A DNA stretch of 64,000 nt from Lactuca virosa (taxonomy: Eukaryota > Streptophyta > Magnoliopsida > Asterales > Asteraceae): assembly GCA_928212115.1 (NCBI GenBank), contig CAKMRJ010005523.1:148692938-148756937 (forward strand), written 5' to 3'. The notes beneath the pieces are model-generated. The model ran no database searches, was not told the origin of the DNA, and saw only the letters and a list, made by a program, of their open reading frames with translations. This document shows positions 11,703 through 20,348 of this stretch, piece after piece; the first letter of the stretch is position 1, and each line of letters begins with the position of its first letter. A program made the position numbers and the translations under genes.

Positions 11703-12466
11703 CAAGTGGGAGACTGTTGGATTAATGTCTAAGTCCATAACTATAATTGGTAAGACTTGACCCGACCCGGCATGGTCCATTTGGGTTGCATGGCATCATG
11801 CATTTGGATAGACTATAATGAGAGAAATAACACTTAAGGTTGGTTAATATATTATAAGTTCTAATATATTAATAAGGTTATTTAATTAGTATTGATCAAG
11901 AATTAATTTGGAATTAATTAAGTGATCAAAAGGAGACTAATTAAATATATGGTTGATTGTGTAAATCATTCATTCTTATATATGTGGGCTTGTGATCCAA
12001 GATTCCTTATGTTGGACTAAGTCCATGGGGTGACCCATGGATACTCCATGGAGGTTAAAATCCATGGAGCATAAGGAATGGGTAAAGTTATGAGTTACAT
12101 GGTGTAACCCTAATAGCCACCATATAAAAGAATCCTATGGCTCAAGAAATCGTACACTAATGTGTGAGTGTGAGGGCTAGACGATTTCAAGGAGTGTTCA
12201 AGTTTCTCTCAAGTTATTCCAAGTGTATTTGGTGTTGTGTGAACCATTTGAGGTGTCACACTTGGGGCACTAGGCACTCAAGCTTCATGAAGACATTCTA
12301 CATCAAAGAGGTATGTATTCTATCTTGTTATATTTATTATTTTGTATGCTAGATTAGGATAATACCTTGGATGTTCATAATTGTATGTATAATAGAGAAA
12401 ACATAGATCCAAGGTATTTAGGGTTGCATGTACACTTAGGAGTGTTAGAATGCTCATAACCCAACA
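11703..12466 (+). repeat. Polypurine tract and 3' LTR of F
   Basis: A CCAAGTGGGAGAC tract (about 11702-11714) precedes the 752-bp LTR (11715-12466). H has the same tract and spacing at 16106-16118. Differences from the 5' LTR seen by eye: one base in an AT run near 11843, one G fewer near 11951, and two transitions near 12136 and 12153. The insertion is therefore recent. Confidence 0.9.
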
Positions 12467-12500
12467 GAAAGTCCCGTCATGTTCTTCATCTCTTTGAAGG

Positions 12501-12600
12501 AGTGCGGCAGCACACTCATGTGTGCGGCAGCACACTCCTGTGTGCGGCAGCACACTCATGTGTGCGGCACCACACACATTTGTGCGGCCACACACACACA
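12501..12600 (+). repeat. 20-bp palindromic minisatellite
   Basis: About five units of TGTGCGGCAGCACACTCATG in tandem, each with a near-palindromic GTGTGCGGC-GCACAC core. It lies in the transcribed part of the D LTR, downstream of the TATA box. Confidence 0.8.
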
Positions 12601-12998
12601 CCATAGGACCTCAAACCCATTTCTATGACCCTAAACTTGTACTACAACCAAGTATGGGCCTAGGACACTTCATGGATGCAAGTATGGACCTTGAAAACAC
12701 GTCAAAGGCACCTTCCATCATGAGTGTACGGCCGCACACCCATTAGGCCGCACACCCATGGCCGTACACACCTTTAAGGTGGCCATACACCTCGCTCATG
12801 CAATCCTTTGAGGTCCTAACACTTAGTGCAAGTAGTCCCAAGTTCTTAGAATGATTCTTCATCACATCTAGTGGTGAAATACCATCATTTGACTCCTCTA
12901 TGTGTCATTACTTGTTAATTAGGATCAAATCGTGTTCAAGGCTTCACTTGAACACCCAGCTTTCTGTATCGATCCTTCAATCAAACTACTCGTTCGAG

Positions 12999-14008
12999 GT
13001 GAGTTCATACCCCTACATTTTCCGTGTTTTTAATGTTTTCCGGGGGGGAATACAAGCCAAACTCAAAGTATTTTATTAAGGTTTAAACTTACTATACAGT
13101 TAATGATTTCCATGTTTAATAACATATTCGGATATTTTATCTCTTTTTGTAATATTGAAGGGAAACTCTTAATTTGGAAATCTAACTTCATCGCTTTCAG
13201 AAAGGTTCTTACGAAGCATTTCTATATCAATTCTAATAAACTATAATGGGTATAGTTTGGGATAACCTTTTAGGCAGTCTCTACTTAATCAGATTTCATA
13301 AATGAACATATATAAACTATGGCATATTTAGTTTATGTTATATGTTTTCTCAGAAGTATAAAGTACATTTATTCAAGGATAATTACTGTTTTATACTGAT
13401 TTCTCGCTACTAACTAGATTATACAGAATTGTGAGGCGCTACTTCAATACTGTACCCTTAGGTGTATAGTGATAAATCCTTTTAGTATAACTAGAGTCTC
13501 CTGGAGGGAGAGCGTGAGATTTATGAATAGATCTATTCGGGACTGAAAATCCCACACCTGAACTGCTAGCTACAGTTAGGCGGGCACGCATCGGGTGAAC
13601 AAATGTCATTTAGCTTAACGCCTGAAGAACGTTATAAAGGTCTCTGGGTCATATCAAGTATGGTTATAAGACTCGCAAAATAAGTATAAAACTAACTTTG
13701 TTTACGGACTCTACCCTTCATTAGTTTTATTTTGAGTAATAAAACTACTTTTATACATACACTGATAGTATTCAGGGATTTCTAAACTGGCATCTCTACC
13801 TCTAGGACATGTAACATGTTTTCTAAAACTAATGGTTTAGCATCTACTAATAGATACTCTTTCTAAACTACCATTCATAAGAAAATACAGGATTTTCTTG
13901 AAGAACACTTTTCAAATGGATTCAAAGAACATTTTCTCACTAAAACTAAATGCTTATGAACTCACCAGCTTTATGCTGATATCCTTTCAAAACTGCTTGT
14001 ATTCTCAG
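12999..14008 (+). other. Candidate LTR leader intron in D
   Basis: AG|GTGAGTTCATACCCC starts at 12999 and ATTCTCAG ends at 14008 (1010 bp). A C-run/G-run hairpin follows the donor (CCCC...GGGGGGG within 50 bp). The bases 12998-13009 (GGTGAGTTCATA) are exactly complementary to 13955-13966 (TATGAACTCACC) near the acceptor. E has the same two motifs and A a covarying version. Splicing itself is not shown by the sequence. Confidence 0.5.
13879..13899. other. Conserved hairpin near the LTR acceptor (D)
   Basis: AAGAAAAT-ACAGG-ATTTTCTT. The same position in E' (1360-1380) and E (35325-35345 and 35476-35496) has CAGAAAAT-ATCGG-ATTTTCTG. The outer pair changes from C-G to A-T, so pairing is kept. 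Confidence 0.55.
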
Positions 14009-14197
14009 GGAATTAGTAAACAGGTACTTCCAGGAGTTCGGAGAAGACGAAGCGTTAGAGTCGCGTCTGTCTATTTTACTTTTGATATGAATAAAATTAT
14101 GTATTAAACAATGTAAACCTTTTTCACATATGTATTCAATGTCTGGTTGTGTTTACTATGCTTGCTATGATACAATTGCTGTGATACTACGTATGAC

Positions 14198-14244
14198 GTC
14201 ACACCGCCCCGGAACGTTTCCGCCATCGGTTTCGGGGTGTGACA
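14198..14244 (+). other. Terminal LTR hairpin of D
   Basis: GTCACACCGCCCCGG at the left and CGGTTTCGGGGTGTGAC at the right form a long inverted repeat around TTTCCGCC. The last seven bases are the LTR terminus TGTGACA. Equivalent hairpins end LTRs E', E, A and (minus) C. Confidence 0.65.
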
Positions 14245-15277
14245 CAAGGCTAGTGGGAGTATAGTTAGCTTTTTGGTATTGTATGTAGATGACATACTAC
14301 TCATAGGAAATGACATCCCAACCTTGCAGGAAGTTAAATCCTGGCTTGGGAAGTGTTTCGCTATGAAGGACCTTGGAGAAGCTGCCTATATTCTAGGGAT
14401 AAGGATTCTGAGAGACCGGAGTAAAAGACTAATTGGGCTTAGTCAGAGTACATACTTGGAGAAGGTGCTGAAGAGGTTCAGCATGCAAGATTCCAAGAAA
14501 GGAGAGTTACCCATCCAGAGTAACGCTAGACTGAGTAAGACTCAGAGCCCGAGTACAGAGGTTGAGATAGCAAAAATGAGTCGAGTACCTTATGCTTCTG
14601 CAGTAAAAGCTCGATCATGTATGCTATGACCTGCACTCGTCCTGATGTAGCCTTTGCTTTAAGCATGGTTAGCAGGTATCAGGGGAACCCTGGTAAGTCT
14701 CACTGGACAGCGGTAAAGAATATTCTCAAGTACCTGCGGAGGACTAAGGACTGGGTCCTTACCCTTGGTTGGGAGTGATGACTTGAGAGTTGTAGGGTAT
14801 AGTGATGCTAGCTTCCAGACTGATAGGGATAATTTCCGCTCTCAGTCGGGCTGGGTCTTTACCTTAAATGGAGGATCTATCTCTTGGAAAAGTTCCAAGC
14901 AGGAGACAGTGGCTGATTCAACTTGCGAATCAGAGTATATAGCGGCAAGCGAGGCGGCAAAGGAGGCTATATGGCTAAAGAACTTCATTGGAGACCTTGG
15001 AGTTGTACCAGCTATAACGGAGCCCATAGAGATTTTCTGTGATAGTGAAAGTGCAGTTGCCTTAGCAAAGGAACCAAGGGATCACGGGAGATCCAGACAC
15101 ATTGACAGAAAATACCATTTCATTAGACATCGTATAGAAGAAGGACTCCTCGTGGCAAAGAGGGTATCATCGGATGAGAACCCGGCAGATCCCCTCACGA
15201 AGGGACTGGGTAGGGTTAAGCATCTCCAACATGCAAGGAGCATAGGGCTGAAGGATGATATTAGCTTTAGTAGTTAG
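14245..15277 (+). pseudogene. pol: Copia RT (C-terminal half) and RNase H of H
   Basis: RT motif Y-V-D-D lies at 14282-14293, followed by the usual MKDLGEA-YILGI segment. A small indel near 14605 and a one-base change near 14770 shift the frame. RNase H then reads well from 14765: YSDASF, SGWVFTLNGG, SWKSSKQ, STCESEYIA, DSESAVALA, HIDRKYHFIR, ENPADPLTKGL. The RNase H acidic residues (D of YSDA, E of CESEY, D of CDSES) are present. The domain removes the RNA strand during reverse transcription. The product is incomplete, so this is a pseudogene. Confidence 0.92.
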
Positions 15278-16118
15278 ATAATTTTGAAATATGTAATTTG
15301 TAATTGACATTTGATGATGAATAAAAGTTGTGTTTATTTATGAGTAAAGTGTTGCTATCTTTTGTCAATCGTTTACTATTATTTCTTTTGCATGTTTTGA
15401 CTTCCAGAATATTTATGTTGTGTTTACATATTATTCAAATTATCCACAGTCAGTCATATGTTGGAAATAGATATGAAGTAAGACTGTCATGGGTTGGTTG
15501 TAGAGGTCTAAGATGTTGGACATGGCCTCAACACTCATGAGTGCTCATAAGTTCTGAGTATTGGATTCAACCCACGCTCGTTGGTATCACTTCATGGAAT
15601 TTATCTCTAGTGATCGCGAGACGGTAATATCATATAAGTCTTCAAACCTAGAGATATGACTTGTTAACTATGAGTTAGTTATGCATTGATCGTGCGAAAA
15701 TGCATTGGTAACTCGATGTTATAAAACGTGCGTTTGTGTGTGATTTAACAAGTAGTAGAACAAGTGTATGAGTCAAAGTTTATCTGTTCCTTCTTGGATT
15801 AGAAGCGATATCTGGGCCCCTCGATGATTTTGTTTTGACCCATGAACCGGGACCGGTCAGAACTAAGTTGATGTGTTCAATTAAGTTCTATGTCAAACAA
15901 ATCAGAAATCGGGAAACAAACTGCTGGACAAAAGTAAGACACTGTTCCATGTATTTGTCCGACTGATATCTAGAACAGAGGATTATATGATCACTTATCT
16001 GAAATGGCGTATCATCATCTTCTCAGTTCCGAGAAACCTTGAAAAGAGCTACGATTGCTGATCGGTTCCTGAAGTCATACTTGCAGTTATAGTTATTAGA
16101 CTTATCCAAGTGGGAGAC

Positions 16119-16882
16119 TGTTGGATAAGGTGTCTAAGTCCATAACTATTTCTGGTATGTACTTGACCCGACCCGGCATGGTCCATTTGGGTTGCATGAC
16201 ATCATGCATTTGGATAGACTAAATGAGAGAAATAACACTTGTGGTTTATTAATATATTTATAAGTTCTAATATATTAATAGTATTATTTAATTAGTATTG
16301 ATCAAGAATTAATCTAGGATTAATTAAGTGATCAAAAGATGACTAATTAAATATATGGGTTGATTATGTAAATCATCCATAACTTATATAGTGGGCTAAA
16401 AGGCTCCATGGATAATCAAGTTGGATTAAACCCATTGGATGCTCCATGGGAGTTACAAACCCATGGGTCATGGAAATGAAGAGTCATGTCACATTAGGGT
16501 TTACATGGTGTAACCCTAGATGTGACACACTATATAAAGAACATCATACTCACCAAAATCGGCTACACTAATATAGAAGAGGGCTTGGCCGATTTTTAGA
16601 GTGTTACACATTCTCTCAAAGTTATTCCAAAGCATTTGGTGTTGTGTGAAGCATTTGAGGCATCACACTTGGGGTGCTAGGCTCTCAAGGTTTCAAGGAA
16701 TCATAACAACTACAAGGTATGTATTTCTAGCTATCTTTTATATTATAAAGTTCCCCATGTATGCTAGATAGGTTTATGAACCTTGGAAAAGTATTTTGCA
16801 TGTATCTTAGACAAACATTGATCCAAGGTTTTCTAGGGTTGCATGTACACTTAGGAGTGTTAGAATTGCTCAAAACCCTTCA
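16119..16882 (+). repeat. 3' LTR of H
   Basis: A 764-bp LTR starting TGTTGGATAAGG after the purine tract at 16106-16118 and ending AACCCTTCA. It is closer to the G LTR (62904-63681; the same CCCTTCA end and ACAAGGTATGT site) than to F. Confidence 0.88.
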
Positions 16883-17364
16883 ATTTCTTAGATCTCCTTA
16901 GTTTCAATTTATTGGGTTTTTGGTCCAAGAAGCTTTATCTTTGGGATATGGACGTGCTAAGTGAGTATACCTTCAGATCTGGGATTATAAAAGGCTCTCA
17001 TGGCATAAAGGTACAAACTTTATGACCATGGAAGCCCCATGCAAGTCATAGGGTGTATTTTTGGCCTTTTAAGCTCCAAAAAGGCCATGCATGTAGAGAA
17101 AGGTGGAAGCTTTACATGTCCATGTAGTGTTTAGGGTCTAGATCCCTATTTGTAGGCTTTAGTTTGGAGTATGGATGGCTTGTGGACCAAGATCTAGGTC
17201 CTAAGGAGTTAGGGTTTGAGCTAAACACATTAAGTAAAGGTATTAACGGGTAAAGTTAGAAACTTTACCCTTAAAAGGACATTTTCAGTATGTAGGTAAA
17301 GTATGAAGTTCAGATCTGGAAAGTAGGGGCTTAATCCGTTTAGATGACCCAAACAGACTAACGA

Positions 17365-17530
17365 ACTCGTCGAGTCTATAGGGGAACTCGACGAGTTGAG
17401 TCAGTTTGTCCCAATTCTATACAAGGTAGAACTCGACGAGTCTGTGAAGGTACTCGACGAGTTCGCTCGTGTTATCACGACTATGAGTAGCAAGGGAACT
17501 CGGCGAGTCAGGGGGATGACTCGACGAGTT
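17365..17530. promoter_or_regulatory. ACTCGACGAGT palindrome cluster in LTR I
   Basis: At least seven copies of ACTCGNCGAGT or one-mismatch variants in 165 bp (for example 17374-17384, 17386-17396, 17431-17441, 17451-17461, 17519-17529). The core CTCGACGAG is a dyad with two CpGs. The cluster is followed at once by a TTGACTTTGAC tract. Confidence 0.7.
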
Positions 17531-17544
17531 GAGTCAACTCGGAT

Positions 17545-17592
17545 GGTTGACTTTGACTTTGACTTTGACTTGGATCTTGACTTTGACCTAGG
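17545..17592 (+). promoter_or_regulatory. TTGAC tandem tract (W-box-like)
   Basis: GGTTGACTTTGACTTTGAC and GATCTTGACTTTGACC give six close copies of TTGAC, the core of the WRKY-bound W-box. J has the same tract after its palindromes (19332-19380). Binding is inference. Confidence 0.5.
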
Positions 17593-17710
17593 ATGACTCG
17601 TGAATGGGTCTTGATGTAAGGAATGGTGTCTAAGAAGTTGTTTTGTATAGGGCGTTAGTAAATCCAGTTGCATGAGTAGAGACGTTCAACTACTTCACTC
17701 GACATTTGAG

Positions 17711-18290
17711 GTGAGTTTTCCTTCAGTAAGAACGGGTCTAAGGCGACAATGTCGGCCCATTTATGTATGATAGCTTATGCCGGACTTCGGTCCGATGTCG
17801 GGGTTAGCCCGATGTAGGTTATATGTTTTCGGACATCGGTCCGATGCCGGGGAAAGCCCGAGGAATGTTTATATGCTTGATGTCTTCGTGATTCTTGCAT
17901 GTGTTTGTTTATGTGTTCTGGGCTTCGGTCCGATGCCGAGGCAAGCCCGAGGAATGTTAAGATTATATGTTATGTTTATATGTGCTGGGCTTCGGTCCGA
18001 TGCTGGGGCAAGCCCGAGGAATGTTTATATGTTTACGTTATGTGTTTATGTTATATTCTTGTGGATATGTTATATGTATACCAGATTTCGGTCTGATGTC
18101 GGGCGGGGCCCGATGTCGGACTTCGGTCCGATGTCGGGCGGGGCCTGATGCCAGATTCGTCCGATGTCGGGCGCGACCTGATGTAGCGGTCAAGGCCCAA
18201 TGTATGTTATTATGTGATTATGTGTATGGTATGTGGTAGTCGGGGATACTCACTAAGCTTCGTATTTATAATTTTCAGTTTTGGTTTCAG
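17711..18290 (+). other. Candidate LTR leader intron in I
   Basis: AG|GTGAGTTTTCC at 17711 and GGTTTCAG ending at 18290 (580 bp), with CTCACTAAGC (18250-18259) as a branch-point-like motif. The donor GTGAGT pairs with ACTCAC at 18248-18253, but the match ends there. Inside, 17770-18190 is a degenerate GC-rich minisatellite (CTTCGGTCCGATG...GGGGCAAGCCCGAGG). Open frames across the minisatellite come from repeat structure. Confidence 0.45.
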
Positions 18291-19250
18291 GTACTTCCGC
18301 TAGTAAGGGAAGAGCTCGGGATGACTGCATCGCACAAACCACAGTGTTTAGCCTGGGATGTTTTACTCTGATATTTGGATATATGATTTTGATACAGAGA
18401 TTGAAATGATGTTTTGAAATACTTTCACTTATGTTTTTATGAGATGATTTGGATTGCTATGGTTTTTATTTATAAATTAAAACAAAATTTTTGGACCATA
18501 TTTTTGGGATGTTTCACCATTCTCAGCCTCCACGTCTCCAACACCCTCTCCTGAAACCTAACCCTAGATTGAGCCTTGTGAGCAAAAAGAATGTGTTTTT
18601 AAGTGCTTTGTAGTGTTCTTGGTGCCCCTTGGAGAAGAAGGAACTCATTGAAGAAGTGTTGGTTGTATTGGAGCTTGTAGATCTGGACTTTGTTCACCTT
18701 GATCTTTCTCCTAGAGGTATAAAGTTTGAATCTTGATGATGAAATTGTTAGATCTAAGCTAGTTTTGAGTGTTATGAGCTTTTGGTCACTTTAAGTGGAT
18801 AAAGTTTAGATGTTGAAGGTCTGTGGCCTTGTTATGGATAAAGTTGGAAACTTTATCCATCTAAACATCATTTTGATTCAGATCTGAAGGTTAGAGACTT
18901 GGACTTAACGGATTAAGTTGAGAAAGATGCACTTTTTGGGTCCCTTTGAGACTTAAAGATTAAAGTTTGTTTGTTGGGACCATTCTAATGGATAAAGTTG
19001 GAAACTTTATCCATTAAGGAACTATTATAAACCATAAAAATGTGATTTGGCCTTGCCATCCTTTCCATACAAGAGTTGTGATGTCTTATTGGGTTAAAAA
19101 CTTAGGGTTTTGGTCATTAAGCACTTTATAGCCATGCAAAGTCATAAAGTTGGAAACTTTGTGACTTAGGATATCATTTTGGGCTTGGATATGAGTTTTC
19201 GACGTAAGGGATTAATGGAATAAGCTCTTAATGGAGTTTTGGGACTGGGC

Positions 19251-19316
19251 TGCGTACACTGGGCGTACTGCTAGCGCCCCGCTTTTGGTCAACATCCGAG
19301 TACGTTGGGCGTACTC
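19251..19316. promoter_or_regulatory. GTACNNNGGGCGTAC cluster in LTR J
   Basis: GCGTACACTGGGCGTACTG (19252-19270) and GAGTACGTTGGGCGTACTC (19298-19316) are inverted repeats of (G)TACG around a short spacer. The arrangement is the same as in K, L and B. Confidence 0.6.
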
Positions 19317-19509
19317 CGCTGGGAAGAAATATTGACTTTTGGACCTTGACTGTTGACTTTGACTTTGACCCGGGTTGACCCAATTTGTCTTAAGCGTATT
19401 TTGGGTATTTTGAGCTATAGTTAAGCCTTGGTCTCTATTTTTTGAATAGGTGACCTGTAGAGCCGATATTTAGAGCAGTGTATTGTTCAGTTAGTCGTCA
19501 GACTGTAAG

Positions 19510-20056
19510 GTGAGTTTTCCTCACTGTACCTGTGGGTCGAAGGCACCAATGTCAACCCACTAGATTGTGTATCTTGGTATATAGAATGTCGTTATGCTGT
19601 ATTATTTTGTAGGTATATTTGTTTGTCTGCTGACTGGTTACATGATTATCTATTGCTGGATATATGTTATTTGTTATGTATATGTCGACATGGTATGATG
19701 GGGTTGAGATTGTAGTACTTGTGTTGTCAATCAACTGACCGGGGTATTCCAACCGGAAGGTTGTGGGCCAGGGCATTCCAACCAAAAGGTTGTGGGCCGG
19801 GGGTAATCCAACTAGGAGGTTGTGGACCCGTTATGTATTGGGCATTCCAACTATAAGGTTGTGGGTCGGGAGTAATCCAACCAGGAGGGTTGTGGACCCA
19901 TTGTGTATTGGGCATTCCAACCGAAAGGTTGTGGGCCAGGGGTAATCCAACCACGAGGTTGTGGACCCAATATTTGTTTGATTATATGTTTGTGTGGTGG
20001 TACTTTGGGGGAAACTCACTAAGCTTTGTGCTTACAGTTTTAGTTTATGGTTTCAG
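19510..20056 (+). other. Candidate LTR leader intron in J
   Basis: AAG|GTGAGTTTTCC at 19510 and GGTTTCAG ending at 20056 (547 bp). The donor GTGAGTTT is exactly complementary to AAACTCAC at 20012-20019, which is followed by TAAGC as a possible branch site. A shared block GGGTCGAAGGCACCAATGTC follows the donor, as in I, L and B. A minisatellite of about 85 bp units (GGGCATTCCAACC..GGTTGTGG) fills 19738-19970. Confidence 0.5.
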
Positions 20057-20240
20057 GTACTTCAGATGAACGTGGGAAAACAAATGCGTGATCATGCACA
20101 ACTTCTTGATTTTATGGCTTTGCGTCTTGGGAAAACTCTAATTTTGAAATAAGATTTTGGAAACAATGACTCTTTTGTAAACAATGATGTTAAGTGGTTA
20201 ATTTTGAAAATTTTTATTTTTTTGATTTTTGGGATGTTAC

Positions 20241-20348
20241 GAGTTAAGTATCATAAGTTAGAAATGTGGATATATGTCCTTCTCGAAAAATTTAAGATGT
20301 GGGGACTAAACGGTTAATTCTATTAAACTGAAGATACCTTCAAAGATA
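20241..20348. other. Flank between LTR J and the MULE
   Basis: A short non-repetitive stretch with no coding signal. It ends in the MULE target site TCAAAGATA. Confidence 0.5.

Larger units (their letters stand above)
4983..12466 (+). mobile_element. Copia-type element F, complete ends, decayed interior
   Basis: The 5' LTR (4983-5735) and 3' LTR (11715-12466) begin TGTTGGAT and end CCCAACA. By hand alignment they differ at about three bases plus one indel. A tRNA-iMet primer site follows the 5' LTR and a purine tract precedes the 3' LTR. The 4-bp GAAA flanks both ends (4979-4982 and 12467-12470); a fifth TSD base is ambiguous. The interior of about 6 kb has no long reading frame, only stop-riddled traces of gag and integrase. 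Near-identical LTRs with a ruined interior suggest it was copied by proteins of another element, for example the H family, which shares its 3' leader. It sits in the 3' LTR of D. Confidence 0.9.
1726..14244 (+). mobile_element. Ty3/Gypsy element D (3' part: pol, PPT, interrupted 3' LTR)
   Basis: This is a plus-strand Gypsy element seen from the end of protease through RT, RNase H, integrase and a chromodomain-like tail (1730-4614), then a polypurine tract and a 3' LTR that starts TGTGACAACC at 4667. Element F (4983-12466) splits the LTR, which resumes at about 12467 and ends TGTGACA at 14244. From 14245 the sequence is copia RT, so D sits inside element H; the 3' TSD would be CAAGG (14245-14249). 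Gag, PBS and 5' LTR lie left of the window. Domain order, the C-terminal chromodomain and long LTRs fit the chromovirus lineage, probably the Tekay/Del clade. The clade call is from memory. Confidence 0.9.
12467..14244 (+). repeat. 3' LTR of D, second segment (leader region to 3' end)
   Basis: This continues the LTR cut by F. It contains a GTGTGCGGCAGCACACTC minisatellite (12501-12600), more GTGTACGGCCGCACACC palindromes (12724-12770), a candidate intron (12999-14008), a hairpin (13879-13899) and the terminal hairpin ending at 14244. It has no coding content. Confidence 0.85.
14245..16882 (+). mobile_element. Copia element H, 3' part
   Basis: Coding sequence for copia RT and RNase H begins directly at the D LTR end, so D interrupts H and the gag-integrase half lies left of the window. 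A leader-like stretch (15278-16105) follows and closely resembles 10870-11700 of F. A purine tract and a complete 3' LTR (16119-16882) close the element. The next five bases ATTTC (16883-16887) are the candidate TSD. H is inserted in LTR I. Confidence 0.88.
16883..18516 (+). repeat. LTR I remnant (right part of a Gypsy-type LTR)
   Basis: The left part is hidden beyond the H insertion. The remnant has an ACTCGACGAGT cluster (17365-17530), a TTTGACTTTGACTTTGAC tract, AGGTGAGTTTTCC (17709 on), a GGTCCGATG minisatellite, ATACTCACTAAGCTTC, GGTTTCAGGTACTTCC and a 3' end GGGATGTTTCA (mutated from the usual TGTTACA). The order of parts matches J, L and B. The bases after it (CCATTCTCAG) match LTR K at 30420, so I is inserted in LTR J. 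No coding sequence. Confidence 0.75.
18517..20240 (+). repeat. LTR J remnant (right part)
   Basis: It begins with the CCATTCTCAGCCTCCAC sequence also found in K (30424 on). It runs through AAGTTGGAAACTTTATCC blocks, GTACACTGGGCGTAC palindromes (19251-19316), a TTGAC tract, AAGGTGAGTTTTCC, a minisatellite, GAAACTCACTAAGC and GGTTTCAGGTACTTC to GGGATGTTAC at 20240. The final base is changed from A to G, so the exact end is soft. Similarity to K stops at 31100, where C interrupts K. Confidence 0.75.

Noticed and set aside
12501..12600. CRISPR-like direct repeats
   Set aside because: The repeats are contiguous, palindromic and lack unique spacers, and the DNA is plant nuclear. It is a minisatellite.
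17777..18148. 123-codon open frame with Pro/Gly-rich repeats (also 17967-18239)
   Set aside because: It runs through the GC-rich minisatellite in LTR I. Several overlapping frames are open together and there is no domain or start context.
19727..19954. Repeat-containing frames on both strands in LTR J
   Set aside because: These are by-products of the 85-bp minisatellite.
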